Assembly: GCF_021729145.1 (NCBI RefSeq)
Contig: NZ_JAJSLW010000012.1
Coordinates: 1-64,000 of the forward strand
Length of the DNA stretch: 64,000 bases
Source of the DNA: Membranihabitans maritimus
GTDB taxonomy: Bacteria > Bacteroidota > Bacteroidia > Chitinophagales > Saprospiraceae
Reading direction: 5' to 3'
The translations under genes were made by a program, and so were the position numbers. Positions 56,800-64,000 of the stretch are shown here, one piece after another. The notes beneath the pieces are model-generated. The model ran no database searches, had not been told where the DNA came from, and was given only the letters and a program-made list of their open reading frames with translations. The number at the start of each line of letters is the position of its first letter. Positions within the stretch are counted from its first letter, which is position 1.

Positions 56800-57606
56800 A
56801 TGCTTCCCAATATATTCCGCGAACTTGACGACAAAAACAATTTTTTTTTGATTGCTGGTCCTTGTGTGGTTGAGAATCAAAGTGTGTGTTTTGAAGTGGC
56901 AGAATATGTGAAGTCTATATGTGAGAAATTACATATTCCTTTTATTTTTAAATCTTCGTATAAAAAGGCCAATCGAAGCAGTATACATTCATTTACAGGT
57001 ATTGGGGATGAAAAAGCATTGCAGATCCTTGCACGTGTAAGGGAACAATTTAATGTGCCGATACTGACTGATGTGCATTCTGTGGAAGAGGTGAAATTGG
57101 CATCTGATTATGTTGACGTCCTCCAGATTCCCGCTTTCTTATGCCGGCAAACTGAATTGTTAGATGCAGCTGGAAAATCCGGTTTGTCAGTGAATATAAA
57201 AAAAGGGCAGTTTTTAGCACCGGAGGCCATGCATCATGCTGTCAAAAAAGTAGAAGAAACCGGAAATAGGAATATAATGGTCACGGAAAGGGGTTTTTCC
57301 TTTGGCTACGGTGACCTGATTGTTGATTTTCGGTCAGTTCCTGTTATGAAGAAAATGAATTACCCGGTCATAGTAGACTGCACGCATTCTAATCAAAAGC
57401 CCAATCAGCCATCGGGTATTACCGGGGGGAAGCCTGAATTTATTGATACCATAGCGAGGGCAGCTATTGCTGTTGGTGCAGACGGATTATTTTTGGAGAC
57501 ACATCCGGATCCGGGCAAAGCATTATCTGATGGTGCCAATATGTTGGAATTGGGGGAATTGGATAGTATGATGCAGCGATTAGTTCGTATTAGAAATTCT
57601 ATTTAA
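56800..57606 (+). CDS. kdsA: 3-deoxy-8-phosphooctulonate synthase (KdsA)
   Basis: 268 residues, TIM barrel. Signatures: FFLIAGPCVVENQSVCFEVA, FIFKSSYKKANRSSIHSFTG, LTDVHSVEEVKLASDYVDVL and IPAFLCRQTELLDAAGKSGL, then the late FLETHPDPGKALSDGANM. It condenses arabinose 5-phosphate with phosphoenolpyruvate to make Kdo 8-phosphate for lipopolysaccharide. It shares the transcript of the SPOR-domain gene (gap 5 bases). Confidence 0.97.
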   Translation: MLPNIFRELDDKNNFFLIAGPCVVENQSVCFEVAEYVKSICEKLHIPFIFKSSYKKANRSSIHSFTGIGDEKALQILARVREQFNVPILTDVHSVEEVKLASDYVDVLQIPAFLCRQTELLDAAGKSGLSVNIKKGQFLAPEAMHHAVKKVEETGNRNIMVTERGFSFGYGDLIVDFRSVPVMKKMNYPVIVDCTHSNQKPNQPSGITGGKPEFIDTIARAAIAVGADGLFLETHPDPGKALSDGANMLELGELDSMMQRLVRIRNSI

Positions 57607-57659
57607 TTATTTTTTATAGGAGTAATTTAGTATATTATAACTGAATTAAATACAAATCG

Positions 57660-58469
57660 ATGAGAACGGTTTTTCTTCCAACAAACTTTAGCGAGAAATC
57701 GCGAAATGCCATGAAATATGCATGTGATTTATTTCATGAAGAGCCTATGCATTTTGTGCTTTTGCATGCCTATGATATTCCCTATCAGCCAAACGAAATT
57801 ATGGTGTCGTCTCTTTTGGAAAACATGAAAGAAGATGTCGAGATAAAGTTAAAAGCGGAAGAAGTCCGTTTGCAGGAGATGATTCAACACCCGGATAGTC
57901 AAATTACAAAAAAATTGGGTATTGGTTCTGTAGTGGATGTTGTCAAATTCAATGAGGATTTGGATGCAGATTTTATTGTTGTAGGAATCAAAGGAGATAG
58001 AGAAATCAGGGAATTTTTGGTAGGTAGTAATACAGAGCAAATTATAAAGAGTACTGATGTCCCTGTTCTGGTTATCCCAAATGGGACTAAATATTCCAAA
58101 TACAAAAATATTGTATACGGATCAGACCTGAAAAGTGTTAAGGATGAATCAATAGCCCCAATGATAAGACTGTTGGAAAGGACGGAAGCCAACCTTTCTG
58201 TAGTCCACATCGGGGAATTATCTGATGAAGAGAAGGACGTTTCATTGAAAGAATTAGATAAATTATTAGGTGAAAGGATGACTTCTTTTATTCAATTTGA
58301 ATCAGATGAGATCATCAAGGGGCTGGAGCGTTGTGTTGATCAAACGAAAGCTGATTTATTAGTTTTGGTAGATCGAAAAAGAAACTTCTTTCAGAGGATA
58401 TTTCATAAGTCCGTAACAAAGTCGATTGGAATGCGGACCCATGTTCCACTATTGGTATTACATGAATAG
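57660..58469 (+). CDS. universal stress protein, two UspA domains
   Basis: 269 residues, two tandem UspA folds. The first (about 1-140) begins MRTVFLPTNFSEKSRNAMKY and has VVGIKGDREIREFLVGSNTE-QIIK and VPVLVIPNG. The second (about 145-269) is more diverged and ends VTKSIGMRTHVPLLVLHE. The ATP-type GxxGx(9)GS motif appears as GIKGDREIREFLVGS. Family proteins are induced by starvation or stress. It follows kdsA after 53 bases with the same orientation and could share a transcript. Confidence 0.92.
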   Translation: MRTVFLPTNFSEKSRNAMKYACDLFHEEPMHFVLLHAYDIPYQPNEIMVSSLLENMKEDVEIKLKAEEVRLQEMIQHPDSQITKKLGIGSVVDVVKFNEDLDADFIVVGIKGDREIREFLVGSNTEQIIKSTDVPVLVIPNGTKYSKYKNIVYGSDLKSVKDESIAPMIRLLERTEANLSVVHIGELSDEEKDVSLKELDKLLGERMTSFIQFESDEIIKGLERCVDQTKADLLVLVDRKRNFFQRIFHKSVTKSIGMRTHVPLLVLHE

Positions 58470-58794
58470 TTATTACCTTACTTGATCTTCAACTTATGAT
58501 TCAGTTCTTTGAGTTTTTAATTGCCAGGATATTCAGAGAATTAATGATGCCGTTTATCAACAAATTGTTAGGGTACTGATATGTCATTGAACCTCATCCC
58601 CAAGGCTTTCGGGATTACCTATTTTCGTCCCCGCCCTATGGGGATGAAATTCAAAATTAGGTGCGTCTTTTCCCCCTGTCGGAAAGAATCAAACACATAT
58701 CATAAAATTTAACATTCGTGATTAATTAACTTCGATGTGTATATTTCGTCAGTGCAAAATGAAATTGCAATATATTTGAAGAAATTTTTACTAA
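58470..58794. other. 325-base gap with a strong hairpin
   Basis: TTTCGTCCCC (58623-58632) pairs with GGGGATGAAA (58640-58649), with flanking CCTA and TAGG that can extend it. A terminator or REP-like element. The right end of the gap holds the promoter of the next gene. No gene seen. Confidence 0.5.
58771..58778 (+). promoter_or_regulatory. Bacteroidetes -7 box for the FAD oxidoreductase gene
   Basis: TATATTTG, an exact TAnnTTTG match, 16 bases before the ATG at 58795. The TTTCG near 58744 is a weak -33 candidate. Confidence 0.55.
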
Positions 58795-60357
58795 ATGCAG
58801 GAATGGGTAGATATCCGGATTCCACCGGAAAAAATTGACGATTGGGAATTTATCGACCGGGAAGTTCAAAAGGAAATTGTACAATTCAATAGGGGTAACT
58901 TGGGGTACAGACTCCAAAGGAAATCCATAGATGCGCGTCAGAAAAATGCGGTATATCAATTGAGATTTGTACTTTTCGAAAAAGGAAAAGAAGCAAATCC
59001 CAGATCATCTCAATGGATGCCAAAGGATGTATCCAGATCAAAACCTGTAGGTATTATAGGTGCTGGTCCCGCCGGTTTGTTTGCGGCGCTTAAGTTGATT
59101 GAATTGGGTTACAAACCTATACTCTTTGAACGGGGAAAGGAAGTGAGGAGAAGACGAAGGGATTTGAGAAGTATTCAACAAGAAAATATTGTTGACCCAG
59201 ACTCTAATTATTGCTTTGGAGAAGGTGGGGCAGGTACTTATTCCGATGGTAAATTATATACGCGTTCGAAGAAAAGAGGGAATATAGAGCGGATTTTGCA
59301 GTTGTTAGTGGATCATGGAGCTTCGGAGGATATTTTGGTAGATGCACATCCTCACATAGGGTCAAATAAATTACCTGGAATTATCCAGAAAATGAGAGGA
59401 ACAATTGAAGAATGTGGAGGGGAGTATTATTTTGATCACCGCATGGTTAATTTTTCGGAAAATGGCTCTATGGGTATTACTTCCTTTTTTTCCAATGGAA
59501 GTAAGTTTAATGTAGAAGCCTTGATTTTGGCCACTGGTCACAGTGCAAGGGATATTTATCACCTTGTTAATAGAAAAGGGTTGGAAATAGAATCTAAGCC
59601 GTTTGCACTAGGGATTCGGGCTGAACATGATCAAAATTTTATTGATAGAGCGCAATATAATAAGAAGAATCGCGGTCCGTATTTACCGGCGGCATCTTAT
59701 TCACTCAAAGCTAGTGTAGGAGACAGGAGCATCTTCTCATTTTGTATGTGTCCAGGGGGCCTAATAGTTCCCGCTGCTACTGCTCCAGGAGAAATAGTGG
59801 TTAATGGGATGTCGCTTTCAAGACGGGATTCTCCCTTTGCAAATTCAGGTGTGGTAGTCACCGTTGATCCTTCTAAAGATCCTGAATTCCAAAAGTATGG
59901 CGTCTTTGCTTCATTGCGATACCAGGAAATGGTAGAGAAAAAAATGTTTGAGGATGGGAATGGTAGTTTGAATGCACCTGCACAAAGAATTGGGGATTTT
60001 GTCGATGGCCGGATTTCCGAATCCCTTAATAGAACTTCTTATATCCCGGGAATTCATTCGTCTCCTTTGCACAAAATCCTTCCGAATGATATAGTATATG
60101 TATTGCAGGAAGGGTTCAGACAATTTGAACGGAAAATGAAAGGTTATTTAACTAATGAAGCCAATATTGTAGGTGTGGAAAGCAGGACCAGTGCGCCTGT
60201 TCGTATTCCAAGACACCATATTTTTTGTAATCACCCTCAAATGGATCGGTTATTTCCATGTGGGGAAGGCGCCGGGTATGCAGGAGGGATTGTTTCTGCT
60301 GCTTTGGACGGAGAACGGGTAGTTCAGGGAATGAACAAATTTTTTAAGAACAAATAA
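58795..60357 (+). CDS. FAD-dependent oxidoreductase (COG2509-like)
   Basis: 520 residues. A short N-terminal alpha-beta domain (about 1-82, FAD-dependent dehydrogenase N-type) precedes the FAD-binding Rossmann fold GIIGAGPAGLFAALKLIELG (about 84-103). Next come FGEGGAGTYSDGKLYTRSKK, the substrate/FAD motif ILATGHSARDIYHLV, and the C-terminal FPCGEGAGYAGGIVSAALDG that closes over FAD. It belongs to a family of uncharacterised dehydrogenases related to NAD(FAD)-utilising enzymes; no electron partner is adjacent. The length and motifs are typical. Function not known. Confidence 0.87.
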   Translation: MQEWVDIRIPPEKIDDWEFIDREVQKEIVQFNRGNLGYRLQRKSIDARQKNAVYQLRFVLFEKGKEANPRSSQWMPKDVSRSKPVGIIGAGPAGLFAALKLIELGYKPILFERGKEVRRRRRDLRSIQQENIVDPDSNYCFGEGGAGTYSDGKLYTRSKKRGNIERILQLLVDHGASEDILVDAHPHIGSNKLPGIIQKMRGTIEECGGEYYFDHRMVNFSENGSMGITSFFSNGSKFNVEALILATGHSARDIYHLVNRKGLEIESKPFALGIRAEHDQNFIDRAQYNKKNRGPYLPAASYSLKASVGDRSIFSFCMCPGGLIVPAATAPGEIVVNGMSLSRRDSPFANSGVVVTVDPSKDPEFQKYGVFASLRYQEMVEKKMFEDGNGSLNAPAQRIGDFVDGRISESLNRTSYIPGIHSSPLHKILPNDIVYVLQEGFRQFERKMKGYLTNEANIVGVESRTSAPVRIPRHHIFCNHPQMDRLFPCGEGAGYAGGIVSAALDGERVVQGMNKFFKNK

Positions 60358-60497
60358 TCCCCGGAAAAATCTTGTATGGGTAGAGAAAATACGGTCTGTT
60401 ATTTGTAAGAGATAATTTGGCAGTTCAATAAGGGGTCTATTTTCTGGGAATATGGAGATTATTATAGTATAATTATAATTGGTTCGAAAATATAAAT

Positions 60498-60923
60498 ATG
60501 AAAGATATAATTGATTTATTGGGAAGGATTTTCCTGTCGGCAATGTTCCTATACGAAGCGTACGATTCAATATATTATTTTGAGCGTACAAAGGAGACGA
60601 TGACGGATTACGGAATAAACTGGAACCAGGATATGTTATTGATTTGTGCCATTATTCTTCTTTTGGTAGGTGGTATCATGTTGTTAATAGGGTATCGCGT
60701 TACCATAGCTGCTATTTTTTTATTGATATATTATTTACCTCTGACATTTATTATCCATAGTTGGTGGAATGAGCCAATAGAAATGCAACGAAAAGATGCC
60801 ATAGATTTTATGCAAAATATGGCTATTATCGGTGGTCTTATGCTTTTAATGGGGAGAGGGAGTGGAAGATATAGTATTAAAAGACTTTTTGCTACTACTC
60901 GTGTGCCCAGGAAATATCGTTAG
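60498..60923 (+). CDS. DoxX-family membrane protein
   Basis: 141 residues with about four membrane helices (DLLGRIFLSAMFLYEAYDSI, MLLICAIILLLVGGIMLLIG, IAAIFLLIYYLPLTFIIHSW, AIIGGLMLLMGRG). The DoxX pattern of a first helix with GRIFLSAMFLYEA and a short loop with the W is kept. Members act with respiratory or stress oxidases, but many are uncharacterised. It follows the FAD oxidoreductase after 140 bases and could share a promoter. Confidence 0.83.
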   Translation: MKDIIDLLGRIFLSAMFLYEAYDSIYYFERTKETMTDYGINWNQDMLLICAIILLLVGGIMLLIGYRVTIAAIFLLIYYLPLTFIIHSWWNEPIEMQRKDAIDFMQNMAIIGGLMLLMGRGSGRYSIKRLFATTRVPRKYR

Positions 60924-61049
60924 AAGGTTTTTGACTTTATAATGCTGCAGGTAAAGGGTAGTTTTTTGATAAGGTGATTGAAATAGAAGGTAATTTAGTA
61001 AAGAATATGATAAGAAAATATATATCTTTATATTATAAATTATCATAAT

Positions 61050-62018
61050 ATGAAAAGTCCTCAGAATATAGCTGTTATTGCAGGGGGAAACTCTGCTGAG
61101 CGTGAAGTATCATTGAATAGCGCTAAATTGGTTTTGGAACATCTTGACAAGGAGCGATATAATGTCCGATTACTGGAGATGAATGGGAATCGATTTTACC
61201 ATGCGGAAAGCGGTAATTATATTGACTTAAATGATTTCTCGTTAAGGGTCGAGGATAAAAAGGAGTTTTTTGATTTTGCTTTTATTATTATTCATGGGAC
61301 ACCCGCCGAGGATGGGAAATTGCAAGGATATTTTGATTGGATGGGAATCCCGTACAGTACAGCTGACGTTTTATGTAGTTCCTTAACTTTCAATAAAAAT
61401 TATTGCAAAATATTTTTGGAAAATTTTGATATTCCGATGGCCCGGTCTATTGTTGTTCAGAAGGGAAATTTCCCGTCGGACCGCCAACTAAACGAACTGG
61501 ATAATACCTTATTCATTAAGCCTAATAATAATGGTTCCAGCGTAGCAGTTACCAAGGTTACCAGAAGAGATGATATTAAAGCGGCGCTTGATAAGGTTTT
61601 TGAAATTGACTCAGAGGCTATCGTTGAAAGTTACCTTGAGGGAGTTGAATTTTCAGCGAGTATCCTCAAATTGGGTAAGGAATATATTCGATTTCCTATA
61701 ACCGAAATTCGGCCGACCAATGAATTTTTTGATTATGAGGCGAAATATTTAGGGGCAAGTGAGGAAATTACCCCTGCCAGAATTTCTGAGAGAGAAGAAA
61801 AAGATTGTCTGGATTTGAGTGAAAAGATATATAGGATTCTCGGTTGTGAAGGCATTTGCAGGTTTGATTTCATTCAAAGTAATGGAGTGTTTTATTTTTT
61901 AGAAGTCAATACGATTCCAGGTATGTCGGAAGTTTCTATGGTCCCTCAACAGGCGATAGCAAAAGGATGGTCTATATCCGAATTACTGGATAAAATTATT
62001 GAAAGTAAAAGGGGATAG
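61050..62018 (+). CDS. ddl: D-alanine--D-alanine ligase
   Basis: 322 residues, ATP-grasp enzyme. Marks: VIAGGNSAEREVSLNSAKLV at the start, FIIIHGTPAEDGKLQGYFDW, FIKPNNNGSSVAVTKVTRRD, the ATP-grasp strands VESYLEGVEFSASILKLG, and the C-terminal EVNTIPGMSEVSMVPQQA. It joins two D-alanines for peptidoglycan. The length is close to the usual 300-370 residues. Single gene, converging on the channel gene. Confidence 0.96.
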   Translation: MKSPQNIAVIAGGNSAEREVSLNSAKLVLEHLDKERYNVRLLEMNGNRFYHAESGNYIDLNDFSLRVEDKKEFFDFAFIIIHGTPAEDGKLQGYFDWMGIPYSTADVLCSSLTFNKNYCKIFLENFDIPMARSIVVQKGNFPSDRQLNELDNTLFIKPNNNGSSVAVTKVTRRDDIKAALDKVFEIDSEAIVESYLEGVEFSASILKLGKEYIRFPITEIRPTNEFFDYEAKYLGASEEITPARISEREEKDCLDLSEKIYRILGCEGICRFDFIQSNGVFYFLEVNTIPGMSEVSMVPQQAIAKGWSISELLDKIIESKRG

Positions 62019-62120
62019 TCTTTTTTAGTAATACAGAAAAGATATGCCGGTAAATAGGATCGGGTCCAATGTTTTTATTTGAAAATATTATAAGCTTCTT
62101 TCTCGCGTTTTCCCATCTGG

Positions 62121-62972
62121 TTATTCAGGGTGTAAAATATGCCCGCACTTAAAGCAATGAACAGCAGATTGATAATGGCCTTCGCATCCGCAATTTGGGC
62201 AAGAAATGCTGGAATGCTTTACCTTTTGCGTACCTCTGATAAATTCAGTGGATATTATTCCCGTGGGGACAGCAATGACAGCGTAACCCAGTATCATGGC
62301 TATAGCAGCCAGAAACTGACCTGTAGCAGTAATGGGTGCGATATCTCCATACCCCACAGTGGTGAGGGTAACGATTGCCCAGTAAATGCTTCGCGGAATA
62401 CTATTGAAACCTTCATTTATAGGGGATTCAAGTAAGTATAATAGTGTGCCGAGTATAGTCACAACAGATAGTACAAATATTAAGAAAACGATTATTTTCC
62501 TGGAACTGGACCTCATTGCGTTGAGAATTCGGGAACCGTCGTCTACAAATTTGTACATTCCGAGTATTCTGAATACCCTTAGGAGACGCAAAGCCCTGAT
62601 AACAATTAATACTTGTGTGCCGGTAAAAAAGAGCGACACGTATGTGGGTAGAATGGACAGTAAGTCCACTACCCCAAAAAAGGATGTAGCATACTTTATC
62701 GGTTTGTAGACACAAAAAAGTCGGAAAATATATTCAATGGTAAAAAAAACAGTAAAGAACCATTCTGCTATAAGTAATTCATCCCCATATACTTCATGGT
62801 AATAGGGAACGCTGTCTATCATAACTATAATGACGCTACATAAAATAAATATTAGTAGAAGAAGGTCAAACCATTTTCCCGCAGGCGTGTCGGCCTCGAA
62901 AATAATTTCATGGGCTTTAGCCCTGAAATTATCAAAACGGGTTTTATTATTTGGTGGTGGCGTTCTTGGCAT
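62121..62972 (-). CDS. voltage-gated potassium-type channel with a zinc-ribbon tail
   Basis: 283 residues, six membrane helices. The S4 voltage sensor is VLIVIRALRLLRVFRILGMY with regularly spaced Arg (about 122-140). The selectivity filter TVGYGD is at 205-210, followed by the S6 helix (LAAIAMILGYAVIAVPTGII). After it, a short tail carries CPNCG (C258, C261) and HCFKCG (C273, C276), a zinc-ribbon-like CxxC...CxxC. Predicted inner-membrane potassium channel. The zinc-ribbon tail could tie gating to metal or redox state; that is a guess. Confidence 0.9.
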   Translation of the reverse strand: MPRTPPPNNKTRFDNFRAKAHEIIFEADTPAGKWFDLLLLIFILCSVIIVMIDSVPYYHEVYGDELLIAEWFFTVFFTIEYIFRLFCVYKPIKYATSFFGVVDLLSILPTYVSLFFTGTQVLIVIRALRLLRVFRILGMYKFVDDGSRILNAMRSSSRKIIVFLIFVLSVVTILGTLLYLLESPINEGFNSIPRSIYWAIVTLTTVGYGDIAPITATGQFLAAIAMILGYAVIAVPTGIISTEFIRGTQKVKHSSISCPNCGCEGHYQSAVHCFKCGHILHPE

Positions 62973-63168
62973 ACCTGTTAATCCTTAATCCATATATTAG
63001 GCCTTAGAATTGCTTTATTATGTATTTTATTGAAAATCATGAGATTACAGGTTTGTTGGGTAGTGATGTCTATGAAACCAATACTAAAAAGGGAAAGATA
63101 AATATTTTTTTGTAGACTATATTGGAACTTGAGTCGGAAATCTATTAACCTTTACCTCTTGAGTAGGT

Positions 63169-63360
63169 ATGGTTTTTGATGAAGAGAAAGGAGCATGGAT
63201 TAAGCTGGCCCTGTTTTGACCTGGGATTTTTCCGTCCTATGCGTATGGGAAGATTGGTGCCCGCTATACGTTGGAATTGTGATATCGGATTATACCTTTG
63301 CCATCATATATCAAAACGGGTTTTTATTATGGCTTTTGTGATAACATATTCAACTTGTAG
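63169..63360 (+). pseudogene. decayed fragment of a probable envelope protein
   Basis: From the ATG at 63169 the frame reads like protein for 64 codons but contains two TGA stops: DEEKGAWIKLALF (stop) PGIFPSYAYGKIGARYTLEL (stop) YRIIPLPSYIKTGFYYGF, ending at TAG 63358-63360. The aromatic and glycine pattern (GKIGARYTLEL) looks like an outer-membrane beta strand. TGA is used as a normal stop throughout the window, so recoding is not assumed. It lies in the gap between the ABC ATPase and the channel gene. Family not identified. Confidence 0.4.
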
Positions 63361-63372
63361 TAAATTATTCGG

Positions 63373-64000
63373 TTATTGAATCAACCGGTATGGATTTTTT
63401 CTTACAATTGTACCGTCCCTGAGATTGATGATCCTGTTGCTGTATGAAGCCATTTCATCAGAGTGGGTAACCTGGATAATGGTGACCCCATCATTCTCAT
63501 TTAACCTTTTGAAAAGTTCCATGATTTGTTGACTCTGTTCGGAATGCAGGTTTCCCGTTGGTTCGTCCGCTAGCAATAGACGGGGGCCGCCAATGATAGC
63601 GCGCGCTACGCCCACTACTTGTTGTTGTCCGCCGGAAAGCTGAGAGGGAAAGAGATCTTTTTTAGCTACCATATTGAACCGATCGAGCATATCAGCTACC
63701 ATGGCTTTGCGTTCTTTGGTTTTTACTTTCCTGTAGAGGAGGGGCATTTCAATATTTTCGTAAACAGTGAGTTCATCCAGAAGATGATATGCCTGGAATA
63801 CAAACCCGATATGGCTACGATGATATTGTGATTTTTTCTTTTCAGATAATTGATGAACCGGTTCATTCAAAAAATAGTGCTCCCCTTCCGAGGGTTCATC
63901 CAGGAAGCCAAGAATATTCAGGAGCGTGGATTTCCCTGCTCCACTAGGGCCCATAATTGTGATAAATTCTCCTTCGGAAATATCGAGATCTATATTTTTC
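63373..64000 (-). CDS. ABC transporter ATP-binding protein (MacB/LolD type), 5' truncated by window edge
   Basis: The frame is open to the end of the window, so the extreme N-terminus is missing; about 209 residues are visible. Walker A GPSGAGKST, Q-loop VFQAYHLLDELTVYENIEMP, signature LSGGQQQVVGVARAIIGGPR, Walker B LLLADEPTG, D-loop NLHSEQSQ and H-switch QVTHSDEMASYSNRI. It belongs to the MacB/LolD/FtsE group that energises export or lipoprotein release. The signature is followed by VVGVARA rather than RVAIARA, a mild oddity. The permease should lie outside the window. Confidence 0.92.
   Translation of the reverse strand, partial: KNIDLDISEGEFITIMGPSGAGKSTLLNILGFLDEPSEGEHYFLNEPVHQLSEKKKSQYHRSHIGFVFQAYHLLDELTVYENIEMPLLYRKVKTKERKAMVADMLDRFNMVAKKDLFPSQLSGGQQQVVGVARAIIGGPRLLLADEPTGNLHSEQSQQIMELFKRLNENDGVTIIQVTHSDEMASYSNRIINLRDGTIVRKNPYRLIQ

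Overview
The window looks like Bacteroidota chromosome, most likely from the Saprospiria/Saprospirales side of the phylum. Supporting signs are type IX secretion (T9SS) C-terminal sorting domains, a long Bacteroidetes-type signal peptidase I, SprB-type repeats, a CarboxypepD_reg/TonB-dependent receptor, a DUF4295 gene beside rpmB and rpmG, and several promoters matching TAnnTTTG. The base composition is AT-rich and even AT-richer in accessory parts. No name below family level can be assigned from the sequence alone.

Layout. 1-2.1 kb: right-hand part of an IS21-family element (istA cut by the window edge, istB, terminal repeats), which ends inside a short minus-strand gene. 2.3-2.9 kb: antitoxin and a RelE/ParE-type toxin broken by one missing base. 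2.9-4.4 kb: orphan helical protein. 4.9-12.5 kb: nucleoside/ribose locus with ribokinase, a ureide-permease-like transporter, three tandem exported nucleoside hydrolases, a GlxA-type regulator and an SMP-30-type lipoprotein. 12.6-15.9 kb: aminotransferase, acyl-CoA carboxylase beta chain, XRE regulator. 15.9-21.4 kb: very AT-rich accessory block, all on the minus strand, with a second chaperonin pair (groES/groEL), several tiny genes, a cupin fragment, a CsbD protein and an AraC regulator. 21.4-30.8 kb: NHL-type propeller, EVE and YciI proteins, lipoproteins, an OmpA-type protein, a sialidase-like protein, and an ECF sigma factor with a membrane partner. 30.9-64 kb: mostly housekeeping: valS, threonine aldolase, lepA, T9SS cargo, ftsY, DUF4295/rpmG/rpmB, tRNA-Arg, an S8 protease with lepB, a coiled-coil membrane protein, exonuclease-rpe-TonB receptor, rpsP, hemL, SPOR protein-kdsA, UspA, an FAD oxidoreductase, DoxX, ddl, a potassium-type channel and the start of an ABC ATPase.

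How genes may work together. The 4.9-12.5 kb locus suggests that nucleosides are split outside the cytoplasm by exported hydrolases, the sugar (or nucleoside) is taken up by the permease, and ribose is phosphorylated by ribokinase. The 16.7-20.4 kb block reads as a stress cassette with its own divergent chaperonin. The minus-strand run lepB, propeller protein, S8 peptidase is tightly packed and joins secretion machinery to a secreted protein.

Most exciting items: the exported nucleoside hydrolase triplet with its unusual permease; the accessory chaperonin cassette with small genes; the toxin whose break falls on a perfect T TTA AAA slippery heptamer followed at once by a stop; the S8 peptidase with Glu in place of the catalytic Asp; and a MITE-like element in the 24.5-25.1 kb gap. 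All calls were made by eye without database searches.
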